Positions 49,752 to 61,614 of a DNA stretch of 64,000 nucleotides are shown here, piece after piece. The notes under the pieces are model-generated. The model was not told where the DNA came from, did no database searches, and saw only the letters and a list, made by a program, of their open reading frames with translations. The number at the start of each line of letters is the position of its first letter. Positions within the stretch are counted from its first letter, which is position 1. A program made the position numbers and the translations under genes. The DNA comes from Jaapia argillacea MUCL 33604 (Eukaryota > Basidiomycota > Agaricomycetes > Jaapiales > Jaapiaceae), in the NCBI GenBank assembly GCA_000697665.1, contig KL197715.1:1324706-1388705 (forward strand). The letters run 5' to 3'.

Positions 49752-52584
49752 TCATCGCCCCCCAGATCTGCTTAAACGGGCCTTCGTCCCAACGGGAGGC
49801 TGGTAAGGTGAATACGCGGTTACGCCTCGCACGTCGCTAGCCTTCGTTCCAACCGGAGGGGTATACTGATTATCGTCCGTGGTGGTGCCCAAACTGCTAC
49901 TGGCCGACATGTCGTCTCCGGAGCGACGAGAAGTAGATTGTTTCGGTCGACGCGATGGTGTCACTACCGAGTTTCTAGGGCGGTTCGCAGTTGTGTTTGA
50001 ATCCGATAGAACTGAGCGTTCGCCTGCTCGAGAACGGCGAGAGACAGCGATATTGGGTCGGTGACTCGGCTTGAGGTGGTTGTGAACGTCGTTTGCATAG
50101 TCGGCCATGGAGGCGAACTCGGGTTGACCTGGTCCTGAATGAGCACGTTTGCGAGAAGAGTTCTGCGATGTTTCGGTGACTTTCTCATCATCTGTGGAAT
50201 CAATGGGGTCGGAGCTGAACTCCCCAGCAATAGCGTGGAGATCGTCGCGGACAGAAGGGTCAACATCGTCAGGTCCCAGATCGATGTCGCGAGCGGACGA
50301 TGCGCCGACGCTGGTGTGAGTGATCAAACCCATAGCCACTTCATCTTCTTCCTGAGTCTCCCCAACCGACTGACGACTATCTGGCTCTTCCTGGATACGA
50401 CGCAACAGCGAAGCTTCGTCGTATTCAGCACCACGACGTTCCGAGGCGTCGAGATGTTCTTCCGCGCCTTGCGGCTGGTCGTCGTGTTCCTCATCTATGT
50501 GTGACACGGCCCTTTCCTTCCCCTTCCCTCCTCGTCTCGACCGCGCCTGCAGGTTCTGCTGAGGCTCGATAGAAGGGGAGCGTAGTTGTCCACCACCTCT
50601 CTGCGCACCAGCATATCCAACCACAGGATTCCGACCTCTGGTTTTGGTTGTTGGGGGAATATCGGTCCCTCGAGGCTGGACTGATTGTGATCGGGTCCGA
50701 CGTGCAGGTCCATCAGTGGGGGCTGGAGGCCTCGTCAGCGCTTTCGTGGGGATTCGACGGCGCGGAGCGGGTCGAGTCACTTGCTGCGGGACCACGACCG
50801 TACTGGCAACTGGAGGTCCCCGGGATTCATGGTCGTCACTGATAGGCGCAGCTGCGGGAGCTCGGTTTGTTGATCGAGACGAAGGGTTAGGGGCATCTGG
50901 TGCCGGTCTGGGCTGTGATGAGCCACCAGCCGCACCACTACGGCGTTCATTTGTTCGACGAGGGGCGGAAGTATGAGGAAAGTTGGGGGGAGAGAGGTCC
51001 TTTTCTGCAGATCGTCGAGATTGTCCAGTCATTCCCTGTGTTGCCACGAGCGTAGCTTGAGAGCTGGGAGGAGCAGCTTGGGAAGCCTCGTTGAGGAGAA
51101 CGGGTCTCACAGAACGTAGTGGAGGTTGTGGTTGTGGCGTCCTTTGCGGCTCCTCTCGCAATGGTGATGAATCGTGTAGTGCGTTGGATCTTTCTGCATC
51201 GGGTTCGTTCTCTTGAGAAGAACTACGTTGTCTGCCGGAAGGACCGGGTTCGGGAGGACTTGCATTACGAGCGAAATTGTGGGCGTTGTCCATGTCGTTT
51301 TCACCACTGCTGAGAGAAAAAGTCAATATCTCGATGGCTAACGAAACAATGGGAACCTACTCATGAAACTCTACTGGTGGAGAACTGGATCCATCTTCAC
51401 GATCTACCATTCTTCCCTTCCCCTTAGTCTCATTCCTCTGAGGGCCTCTAGCAGCCCGGCTCTCCTCCACATCCTCCACATCCTCTTCCTCTTCCTCACG
51501 CCGAGCTCGCTTCCGAGCTGACAGGTGTTGAATCGACTGACGTCCACCCTCCTCACCTGAGCCTCTGCTTTGCCTCTTCTTCGACGTTTCAGCCGGGGAC
51601 TTGTGGACTTCCCGCTCCTCCTCTAGTTCACTTTCGTCTTCTCTCCGGCCCTCAGGATCGCTTCCAGCATCCTCGTCTCCTAGTTGCCCGCGACCACCCC
51701 GACCCAGCGTTCTATCCCTATGATATTGCCCACTACCATCTTTAAGCGGGGGATAATCCTTCACGCACTCGTCTATGAGAGCATCCATCCTCTCACTATT
51801 TTTTATGTATCGCTCACGCCAAGACTGCCAGGTATGCCTCCGGGTCCATGCCATTTTTTTTCTCGCTTTACCCTGACGTAACATTTAGACGATGCCCCGG
51901 CTTCGAGTATGAGGACAAAGTTGGACTTACCTGAGCAACCAATGTTTTATAAATGTTATTACCCTTGCGACCGCCGGCCTCTGGGCATGGGATACGTGAT
52001 GCGATGTACTTACAAAGTCGATAATCATCGTCGTTCGTAAACTCAACCCGTCTGTAATAAGGGTTGAATACATTAGACCCAGAAGCTCAACAAGGATCTC
52101 CTCACTTTCGCTGACCATCTTTTCTAGGAATAGGACCGCCCATCCCCATTTTGGCGGTCGGCTCGTGGCGGTACTCACTTTGGTTGATGCATCGTTGGAC
52201 AAATCCCAAAAGTTCGACTCGTATACGCCGATCCCCGGCGAAGATCATAGTCAGATGGTCGTATGTGTTGTCGTCGCAGATAATCACGTCCGCTTCCTCT
52301 CGCTTTTTGGCGAGGTTACCGCCGTGACTCTACCAAAATTCAGCTGAAAGCGAAACCAACTGAGAGGCTCTCTCACCCGAATCTTTGCTTTGAGTGCATG
52401 TACTTGGCCTTCTGTCAACCTATTGAGGTAAAATAGAACGGGGTCTCCCTCTGGATGCTTAAACAAAGTACTTGGGTCCTGGCGGAGCATCAAGTACAGA
52501 TTGCGAAATCACAGACAAATGGCTTACTTTCTCTGGTTGGACAGAGATCCGAGGACTTGGGCTGCGATGAACGGTTCGAGCCAT
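49752..52584 (-). CDS. RAP1: RAP1 telomere protein, BRCT plus Myb
   Basis: It starts MARTVHRSPSPRISV at ATG 52584. An N-terminal BRCT-like domain (residues about 20-100) reads LFKHPEGDPVLFYL, then ALKAKIRSHGGNLAKKREEA, DVIICDD and VELLGFVQRCINQ. The Rap1-type Myb follows at about 105-175: VEFTNDDDYRLCKYIASRIP, GGRKGNNIYKTLVAQ, HTWQSWRERYIKN. In yeasts and animals this protein sits on telomeres and regulates their length and silencing. The remaining ~700 residues are acidic, then Pro/Ser/Arg-rich, ending with YTPPVGTKA and YQPPVGTKA repeats. I cannot see a C-terminal RCT fold. A 13-nt exon (about 52112-52124) joins BRCT to Myb in frame (NQNGQRKRVEFT). Orthology rests on domain order. Confidence 0.82.
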
Positions 52585-52802
52585 TCTGATGATATTCTGT
52601 AGGCGACTATGCAGCTCGGGACTCAGAATGTTGAATGCGGTCAAGGTCCGAGATCATCGCCGTGTGACGATCGTGTGACCCGACGCGACATGTGACCGTA
52701 ACGGCCACTTCGCAGCCTCATGCTGCAGCGAGCAGCCACTGCAACCGTCCGTACCCACTCTTGATCTTCACCGGATCGCTTTATGCATGCGAAGACCGCG
52801 CG
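52585..52802. promoter_or_regulatory. Shared divergent promoter RAP1 / PTC5-like 1
   Basis: Only 218 bp separate the start codons of RAP1 (minus) and the first PP2C gene (plus), so regulatory sites are probably shared. No TATA box is evident. Confidence 0.5.
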
Positions 52803-54337
52803 ATGATTCGAAATTTTCGATATGTCTTCCGAAATTCTCGTCCCGCCAAATTAGCCAGCGCCGGAGCTGTCACTTTCGCACTGGGTGGATCCTTTTGGGC
52901 ATACCGAGCTCAACACTCGGATTGTGACGCTCAGAGCTCACCCAAGTCCGACAACACTACCACACAGCAACCCAGGAAGTTCCAAATCAATCTGGAGTCC
53001 GTACCGCCCATAGATATCAACGAAATACTGCAGCGTCATGAGCAGTCCCATCGCCCCCTTCCCGCGAGCGGTATATCGCGTTACGATGTCGCTATGACTG
53101 AGAGGTAAGTCACCCCTACCTCTCGTTCGACTTCGCTTCAACTCAAATTACTGCCGAGTAGTAACAACCCCAGCGAAGATGACCACGCAGAGGCCGTCCT
53201 GCCAGTTCCCAATGGCTTCTGGGGTCTCTTCGCTGTTCTCGACGGGCACAGTGGATGGGAGACCAGTGCTTGGCTCCGAGAAAACTTGATCTCGGCTGTC
53301 TCAGGCTCTCTCGCAGACCTTTACTCTAAATATCGTTCGAATGACTCGACCCCTCACTCGACCGACCACGATCCGCCTCCTGGCGAAGTCGACGATAACA
53401 TCAAACAAACATTCCAACGATTGGATGACGACATCATTCGTGAACCCCTCGAAAAAGTCTTCTCCACTCCTTCACGTCACGCCGCAGTCAATCTTCTCGC
53501 CGCTGCACGTGCCGGCTCTTGCGCCCTCCTAGCCTTCTATGAATCTCCCACTCGTCTCCTCAGAATCGCACTCACAGGTGACTCCCGCGCAGTCCTTGGC
53601 AGGCGGAAACCCACTGCCGACGGAGGTCATACCTACGAAGTGCATGTTCTCTCGGTCGAGCAGGATGGCCACAACCCTTCCGAAGCGGCTCGCCTGAAGG
53701 AAGAGCACCCTGACGAGGAAGATGTCGTGAAGAACGGTCGGGTAGTCGGAATGGGTGTTGCTCGTGCATTTGGCGATGCTCAGTTCAAATGGGCACTCGA
53801 TTTGCAGAAAAAACTGCTTTGGAAGTACCTCGGTAACTATATATATCCCAACATCAAAACCCCACCATATTTGACTGCGGTACCTGAGGTGACCACTATC
53901 AAAGTCGAACCTGGAGATTTTCTGATCTTAGGAACGGATGGACTCTGGGAATGCCTGTCGAGTGAGCAGGCAGTGGGTCTGACCGGCTTGTGGGTTGATA
54001 GTAAACAACCTGGGTTCAAACCCACGGAGACTGGCAGGTGGTTACCCAGCGAGCTTCCTGTCGAGAACAGCGGAGAGGTTAAGGTCAGGTATCGACAGTG
54101 GTGTGCGGCTGAGTCCATGGCATTCATAAACGTAGATTCCAATGCTGCAACTCACTTAGTGAGAAATGCTCTAGGTGGAGCGGACGCCGATTTAACTGCT
54201 GCCTTGCTTAGCCTGCGGTCTCCTCGATCTAGGACTTGGATGTAAGTGACATTTCTTTCCAAAATGATCAACAGAGGCTGACTTGATACAACAGGGATGA
54301 TATCACGGCGGTTGTTGTTTTCTTCGATGATACCTAG
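52803..54337 (+). CDS. Ptc5-like mitochondrial PP2C phosphatase 1
   Basis: Exons 52803-53104, 53162-54241 and 54295-54337 encode 474 aa. The N-terminus MIRNFRYVFRN is a mitochondrial presequence, followed by a likely membrane helix (SAGAVTFALGGSFWAY), which fits the intermembrane-space PP2C Ptc5 that dephosphorylates pyruvate dehydrogenase in yeast. PP2C motifs in order are EDDHAE, LFAVLDGHSGWE, the helix LIS...LADLYSKYR, GSCALLAFYE, ALTGDSRAVLGRR, GVARAFGDAQFKW, PYLTAVPEVTT, GDFLILGTDGLWECL and MDDITAVVVFF. The metal-binding aspartates (DGH, DGLW, DD) are all present. The gene is followed 303 bp later by a paralogue in the same orientation. Confidence 0.9.
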
Positions 54338-54640
54338 TCATTTCCCTTCACCTGACTCCCTTTTCGGAGCTTCAGTTGCGCTGGCGCAAATTCTGGAGCT
54401 ACTATATTGTATATCGATGCTTGTTGTGTTTTTGACTTTTACTCGGTATGATCTTAAGGGGACACACCCTCCGGATGACAGTCCAAGCAAAGGATGGCAC
54501 TCGGTTCGAATGCGTGACGGGATGCCTCGGGGAGCGTGACAGCAGTCCACAAGTTTCAACCTGCCGGCTGCCCGTCGTGCGGCGAAACTCTTACCGAGCA
54601 TCGCTCTGTCTTTTCGCTGCAATTATCCAAGCATTGCGGT
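54338..54640. other. Spacer between the two PP2C genes
   Basis: 303 bp containing the 3' end of the first and the promoter of the second phosphatase gene. No gene seen. Confidence 0.5.
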
Positions 54641-56206
54641 ATGATTCGAAGCTTGCGATATGTATTCCGGAACGCTTCACCCACCGGATTAGCTAGTGCC
54701 GGAGCTGTTACCTTCGCACTTGGCGGAACCTTTTGGGCATACAGATCTATACATCTGGACAGTGAAGCCCAGCGCGCAATTCAGTCCCCAAAGACCACTA
54801 AGTTATCGCCCCGCAAGTCTCCGACTAGTCTCGATAGCGTCCCATTCGTCGATATCAACAAAATCCTCCGGCAACACCAGCAGTCCCATTTCCCACCTCC
54901 CGGGAGTGGGATCTCGCGCTATGACATCGTCCAGACTGCGAGGCAAGTCTCTCTTTATTATATTTTCACTCGACACCGTGCTGAAGTCAAACAGTAATGA
55001 CCCAACCGAAGATGACCACGCGGAGGCCATATTACCCAACCCCAACGGCGTGTGGGGATTTTTCTCCGTCCTGGATGGCCATAGTGGCTGGGAGACCAGT
55101 ACGTGGCTTCGCGAAAACCTGATCCCCGCCCTATCAGGCTCTCTGGCAGACCTTTACTCGAAATATCGATCGAACGAACCGACTCTGCCTTTCTCCAGCC
55201 CAGATCCACCACCTAACGAGGTCGACGATACCATCAAGCGAACTTTCCAGCGGCTAGATGACAAAATAGTCCACGAAGCCATCGAGAAAGTCTTCTCATC
55301 TCCTTCACGCCACGCAGCTACCAATCTCCTCGCGCCTGCGTATTCAGGTTCTTGCGCCCTAGTGGCATTCTACGAATCCCCAACTCGCCTTCTTCGAATC
55401 GCTCTCACAGGCGACTCACGCGCGGTCCTGGGTCGACGGAAGCATTCCTCAGACGGTGGGCATGTATACGAAGTGCACGTTCTTTCCACCGATCAGAATG
55501 GCTATAACCTCTCCGAGCAAACACGACTGCGTAGCGAGCACCCTGACGAAGATGTCGTGAAAAATGGTCGTGTAATGGGTATGGGAATGGCTCGGGCCTT
55601 TGGTGACGCTCGCTGGAAATGGACCCCCGAAGTTCAGAAACGTCTCAAATTCGAATACCTTGGTCGCAGTCTGCCGCCTGGCGTCAAAACTCCACCTTAT
55701 TTGACCGCAGTGCCGGAAGTGACCACTTTCAAAGTCATGACTGGAGATTTCTTGATCCTGGCTACGGATGGGCTCTGGGAATGCCTGACGAACGAGGAGG
55801 CAGTCGGTTTGACAGGCTTATGGCTTGATCGTAACTCCCAGAAGGCCAATGAGAATCCTCTGCCCCCTGTGGTCCCCAAAGATCTTCCCGTAGTAAAGAG
55901 CGGGGAGGATACCACGGTCCGATATCGACAGTGGGCGGCCACGAAACGGTTCGTAAACCTCGATTCCAACGCAGCTACCCACCTCGCGAGAAACGCTTTG
56001 GGGGGAGCAGATACCGACTTAGCGTCTGCTCTGTTTAGCCTGAGAGCCCCGCGATCCAGGACGTATATGTAAGGGATTTCGAGTCCGAAGATGATCGTCG
56101 AATGCTGATTTGTCGTTGCAGGGATGATATCACAGCTATAATTATTTTCTTCGGCGAGGCTTCCGTAGATACTGTTGCAGGCGAGGACAATAAGGGAGAC
56201 CCTTGA
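54641..56206 (+). CDS. Ptc5-like mitochondrial PP2C phosphatase 2
   Basis: Exons 54641-54942, 54995-56068 and 56122-56206 encode 486 aa. Exon 1 has exactly the same length as in phosphatase 1 and encodes a similar presequence and helix (MIRSLRYVFRNASPTG, SAGAVTFALGGTFWAY). PP2C motifs are intact: EDDHAE, FFSVLDGHSGWE, ALTGDSRAVLGRR, GMARAFGDARWKW, PYLTAVPEVTT, DFLILATDGLWECL and DDITAIIIFF. The C-terminal tail is 14 residues longer. The first intron has a GC donor (GCAAGT at 54943) where the paralogue has GTAAGT, and the acceptor CAAACAG keeps frame. A tandem duplication of this mitochondrial phosphatase suggests either dosage or divided roles. Confidence 0.9.
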
Positions 56207-56309
56207 CCAAGGTTGTCGCTTATCCTTGGTTGATCGTCCTGTCACATTATGCATCTACAATATATTCACATCCCCATTCACGAATCAGCGGATGTATCGG
56301 AATGGTTCG

Positions 56310-59300
56310 TCACTTCTTATCTCGCACAAGCTGCGTGACCATCCCAACCAAGGCACTGACTTGAGATTCGAGATCAACAATCTTTCTGCGAAGGCTTGCG
56401 ATCTCAGTCTCGGTCTCCTGTTCCGCCTCCGATCCACTTGTGGGCGGGATCACGTCTGCCCCGGCATTCATCTTGATTTTCAGCATGAGATGCGTCGGCC
56501 TGTGCTTATCCTTGCAGACATTTTGCATGGCGCAGTCCGAGCAAAGGGAATAATCTGGACGATCCGAACACCCAACATCCGATCAGCAGATGGCGAGGCT
56601 GTAGGAAGTGAACAAACCTAGACATCTCAGACATCGGTACACTTCATCCCACAGCCATCCTTTACCGCATCCTGAGCAGGGCCCCTCGATGATCGTCGCA
56701 GAGCTGCCAGAGTCATGTGCTAATGCGGCAACTGCCAGCTTGTCGTATTCACTGACTTGCTCCCACTCCGTAAATCCACGATCAGAGTCCATTGATACGA
56801 GCCAATTCACGATATCTTCATTCTTGGATTTCACAACCTCTTTGTAGCGATAGAGAAGGGGCCAAGCTACTTGATGACGAGCCACAATGAGTCGATGTCC
56901 GAGCTTGTGGGAGGCAAGTCCATTCGGAGGGGATCTCTCACAGTCCTGGCAGAGGTTAATACCAGTATCGGAATCACAATCGACACAGAGATACATCGGG
57001 CCGCTGATGCTTTGAACTCTACAACCGTCACAGCTCCAATCCTGACTAGGAAACATCAGTAACTGCGCACCGGTCGCCCTGAACCGAGGACTTACTGCCG
57101 TGCGTTGTTATAGGTCGGAGTTGCCCTCAGGGAAAGTGAGGCAAGAGTCTGGATCCTAGCCACGTCCTCATCGGACAGCGACTTTGCCATCGTCAAGATT
57201 GAGCTAAGGTCATCTGCCTGCAATGGTTGGCCATCAAGATCCGCTTGAGCTCGACGCTGGTACAAGTCCCCACATGTTCTCCACTCTGGTTTCTCCCCGA
57301 AGCGCTCTGGAAGCGATGCAACAGCAACGGGGAGAAGCGGGAATTGAGCGAATTCGGGGTGGAGTGGCCCATCGTCAATATCTTCCTGATCGCTATCACG
57401 ATCCTGGAGATAGATAGCAAGCGAAGTGGGGTTCATTCGTGGTTTCAACAGATCATAATCATAGTCTGCCTCTCGGTCGGGAAAACGTTGTTGGTAGATT
57501 CTTCGATACTGGAAAGGAATAATTCAGAACAAAGGCTACTTGTCGAGGACAATACTGACCATGCCGTAGCTGAACGACTTGAACATTTTGCCCGGATCAA
57601 GGTTCATTCTCTCAAAATAACCTGCGACCATCAGGTGAAGGACAGATATGAGAGTAGAGCAACAAGAACCTTTCAGTATCGCGACTCGTTGGTAGACCAA
57701 TTCTAAGATCTGTTTGTTGGTACTCTGGGCCTGATCCATCTCTCGTTCGTCGACGATGTAGTCCACGGATAACCGCAGCAGTTCATAATGACGGCGGAGG
57801 ATGAGATATAGGACTGGCAGAATGTACTATGAGGAAATCAATGTGGGGGCCCGGCTCGGGTTGAAAACTGGACGCACTGCCTCAATTCGGCCATGCCGTT
57901 CACTGGGATCCATGAACGACGGAGAAAGTAGCAACACCGTACTCGGTTGGTCGATCTGGTACTTGAGTTCCTTGAGCCGGTCCTCAAGACGTTGCTCTTC
58001 AGCTCTCATGTGAGCGTGGACAAGTTGTAACACGGGTTCTTCAATGTCGCCCTCGTATCGATCAACCCGAATCAGGGTAATCAGGGAATAGAGGTCGTCC
58101 AAATAAGGCGCCACGAAGGATGCATTCTCAGGAGCATATTGTATCGCCAGCATCGCTTCTATAATTCGCTCTATTCTTGCACAGTAGAGGGATATTTCCA
58201 CTTGGTATCCTAGCGGGAAGATTAGTGACGAAAGAGCATGCCAGGTGTTAGTTGTACCGTATGCATTATACGCGATCCACTGCATGAGGGTCATCGCTTC
58301 AGGCTTCGAAGCAGAGAAGTTGTTGACCTCGTTCGCTCTAACTAGGCCGCTAATGTCGTTGTCAACAGCTTCCGGGAAGTCTCGTAAGTCTTGCGTTGTA
58401 ACAAATCCATTTGTGTCGCTCACCTTCGACGACCGCTGCTACAGTTCTGATGTTGAAATATCGGAGACACCACTTGTCTCGTCGAGCTACGGCAGGCGAA
58501 GTGGTACCAAGCACGTGTCGTGCGTCCGCAAACGAAGTTGATCTGGGGGGTACCGATCTCGCTCCAGTTGAAAAGGTCGGAGAATCCTGCGGGTCGGTAC
58601 TTGGTGTCATTAATATTTCCCAAACCTTCAGCTCGAAGTTCCCTTGAGCGAGGTCGATAAAGTAGCTGGAGAAAGGACATGTAATTGGCTTGTAATTTCA
58701 GTGACGATGATACGCACTCGTAGAGATTCATCACAAAAATGCTCGCCGAAACCGATCCTCCCCAGTTCTGAGTGGCAGTAAGTATGTGGTTAATAATTAC
58801 AGTTGTCGGAAGCCATACCATATCTTTCCAAAGTGCACGAAGATCCTAAGAAATCGATCAGCAGACTGGAGAGCCGACTCAAATAATCTGACTCACGGGA
58901 TCTTGTATCCGCGTATATGCTCCATATCCAAAAATCTTCCTCAGGCGACGTTCAGACTGCCTAACAGCTTTGACAATCTGGTCCGTTTGGGCATTCAACT
59001 TCCCCTCAAAATATTCACGATTCGAAATAAGACCTTCCGCCAATGGCCGACGAATATCTCTGAGCTCAGATATACTGAGGCTTTTGAACGAAGCACCGTC
59101 ATTCCCGGCTGGTTTTGCGTCCATCCCCTCGCTGATTTGCGCGAGCCGGTTGAGTATTTCGTCACTCTGGACACAATTGTCGGCTCCGTAAGAGGCGATC
59201 TCGTCCGAAATCTTCTTAGCGTCATAATATCGAGGCTGAAACAATGTCAGAATCTGATCGATTTTGACTCCGATGGCGGTGATCTGGGCATGAACTTGTG

Positions 59301-60327
59301 AGACTTCAGCTGCTGTGCTATCCCCTTTCATCTTGCGGATGTTGGTGGTTAGCAAAGATAGAGCAGATGGGAGTGATACTTCCTCACTGTAGCGTGGAGC
59401 TGAAGTGCGTCTCTAATTTCTTGCTTCCGATCCTCACATTTCGTAGCGCAATCAGTGATCGCGGACTAGTTAGGCTGGATCAGAGAATATTCTTCCAATG
59501 TATCTAGGGATGAATGACTTACCGCCCATTGGTCGGCCTTCAAGTAGTGAACTACACCAAACGCGATGTATAATTAGTGTTCGGAAAGGTTCGAAGAATA
59601 AACGAGGAAATCCGACCAAAGCTTCTCTCCTTGAGATATTTATCCATCACATTTCCGAGCCATTTGACATCTTCGACGATACCATCGCATACACCTACAT
59701 CAACCATCATGAAGCGTCCAAAGCATGAAAGTCGAGAACAACGCACGTTTCAATCGACCATGAAAAGTGAGGCCTTCTACAACTTGAACATCATCATCTT
59801 TGATGAACCGTATCCTGAACGAGTCCCCATCTCAGTCACAAACCAAACGGCGATCAAAGCAAGTAATCGCTGCTAACTCGAAGAGCGCACACAACATCTC
59901 AGCTTGCTTCAATTGCAACCCAGCAACTCGTCTCTTATTCTCTGAAGCCGTTTTCACGATATTGATCGTACCGTTCACGGCAAGCCATACAGCTACGCAT
60001 ACACCCACATTAGTCAACTTCGATCATGCAACAAGACGAGGGTCAAAGGGACCTCACGCTTAATTGCAGGGTGCAAACCCGAAAGCAAGTCAACTGCATT
60101 TGATACCAAGTTGATCGCACTTTGAAGATCCCAATAAGGTACTTTGAGTAGATCCTTCGAAGACGTTGCTTGAACGGCTTTGATGGCAGCGATGAAGATG
60201 TCGTCGTCGATGACTGTACTATCTTCCTTCAGATTCGACGCAAGATTTATTGGAGCTGGGTGAAGAGATCGACTGCGTGAAGTTTCGGGAACCAGATGCC
60301 CGTCGATAACTTACGGGGAGGTGGCAT
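56310..60327 (-). CDS. EF-hand / double ZZ-finger protein
   Basis: A large multi-exon gene. It starts MPPP at ATG 60327 (60325-60327 on the plus strand read CAT) and continues after an intron as PINLASNLKEDSTVIDDDIF, with ~12 exons and more than 900 aa. The N-terminal half is helical (LLKVPYWDLQSAINLVSNAV, IRFIKDDDVQVVEGLTFHG, EIRDALQLHATV). An EF-hand-like loop is at VSDTNGFVTTQDLRDFPEAV. Near the C-terminus are two ZZ-type zinc fingers: WSCDGCRVQSISGPMYLCVD with CQDCERSPPN...HKLGHRLIVA, and CSGCGKGWLWDEVYRCLRC with CAMQNVC...HRPTHLMLK. It ends in a short coiled coil (IASLRRKIVDLESQVSALVG). ZZ fingers bind peptide tails. Role unknown; exon boundaries around 59.4-59.9 kb are uncertain. Confidence 0.75.
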
Positions 60328-61017
60328 TGGTGCGAGGAGTGGGGAGGTGCGGCAGTCAATAGGGCGACAAAGAATAAGCTTGTAAGAATGTAGGCTTTGC
60401 GAGACGTTTGGATGAAAGCGAATCGCAAACAATCATATTCGCATCCCGGAAACGTGGTGAGGGGCTGTCAAGAGTACCGCCCCGATGACATACTTCGGCA
60501 CCTGCATTATTCTGGGTATGGCTTAGATGCTGGCAGAAATCAGAGCTGAACATCCCAACGCTGATGGCCATCAAAGGTTATTAGACCCATGAGGGATAGC
60601 CAACTGGTAGAGGTCACCGGCGGTACCGGTCAGGAGAGGTCGGATCGCGCTTCACGGGAGAGGAGAAAGCTGAACAGGATCATCAGCAGAATACGAAGGG
60701 GTTCATCACATGGTTGTGAGACACCGAAATTGATTAGTCGGCACACCACAACAGACCAACAACATGAACTGAAGACGACAGCGATGCAATTGTTTTGACA
60801 GAGTTAAGTACACGATATCTATGCGTAGAGGTACAGTTACAGTGATGAGGGTGAAGAGATTTTTGAACAATAGTACCAGACTCTAACGATAGTTTCTCCG
60901 CGACCCCCGAGATATGAATATTAGACCGACCATTAGTGTTTCGTGAATGATAGCAAGATGACTCGATCAACCTTTCCCCGACGCCCCCCGCTAACTTCAA
61001 CAAGTAGTAACCACCGG
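60328..61017. other. Intergenic
   Basis: 5' flank of the EF-hand/ZZ gene and 3' flank of the short gene at 61018. Small frames on both strands overlap and none is convincing. Confidence 0.4.
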
Positions 61018-61614
61018 TCACTCGGCGGTGACCATACTCGACAACCCACTCCTGATGTACTCCCTCTGCACGCCAGCTCCAGTACAGGGATCCACCCGTA
61101 CCCTCCTCCTCATGGGCTTCACATGGCAGTGAACACGATGAAGGAGAATGCCAGCGATGACTTTTAGCCGAGCATCCCGCTCAGCTTCTGCCTGCTCACG
61201 CGAGCGACCACCGTAGAGTCCTGGTGGCTGATAGTAGGACGAATACGAGTACCACGTACTGCCTTGTTGAGCTCGGGAGGACTGTGAAGCCCGGGGTGAA
61301 GATGATGAGACAGAAATTGGGCTGGGATGAATAAGAGTGATGACACCCGACTCGTCTCCGAATGGATTTTCGTTGGTGGGAATAGATAAGCGTGGTGCCG
61401 GGACTCGGCGAGGAGGGGGAGGTGCTGTGCGACGGAACGAACCGCTCCTGGCGCGTTTGACCGGCGATGATGGTAAGGATGCGGGGGTCGTACGAGGGGG
61501 CATGGGGCTGAGCCCACCCGGGGTGAGGTCGAAGGACGACGAAGTGCCCATTAAGCTAGAAGAGCTGGGAGAAGTATCGTAGATGGTGTGGATACGTTGA
61601 ACAGCGGTGGCCAT
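61018..61614 (-). CDS. 198-aa Ser/Pro-rich hypothetical protein
   Basis: A single uninterrupted frame from ATG 61614 (MATAVQRIHTIYDTS) to TGA 61018-61020. The frame is open further upstream, but this ATG follows a non-protein-like stretch and starts a typical N-terminus. Residues 15-130 are Ser/Pro/Arg-rich and probably disordered (SSPVKRARSGSFRR, PPPPRRVPAPRLSIPTNENP). The C-terminal third has a short helix (SREQAEAERDARLKVIAGIL) followed by a basic cysteine-containing tail. An additional 3' intron cannot be excluded. No family recognised. Confidence 0.55.
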   Translation of the reverse strand: MATAVQRIHTIYDTSPSSSSLMGTSSSFDLTPGGLSPMPPRTTPASLPSSPVKRARSGSFRRTAPPPPRRVPAPRLSIPTNENPFGDESGVITLIHPSPISVSSSSPRASQSSRAQQGSTWYSYSSYYQPPGLYGGRSREQAEAERDARLKVIAGILLHRVHCHVKPMRRRVRVDPCTGAGVQREYIRSGLSSMVTAE

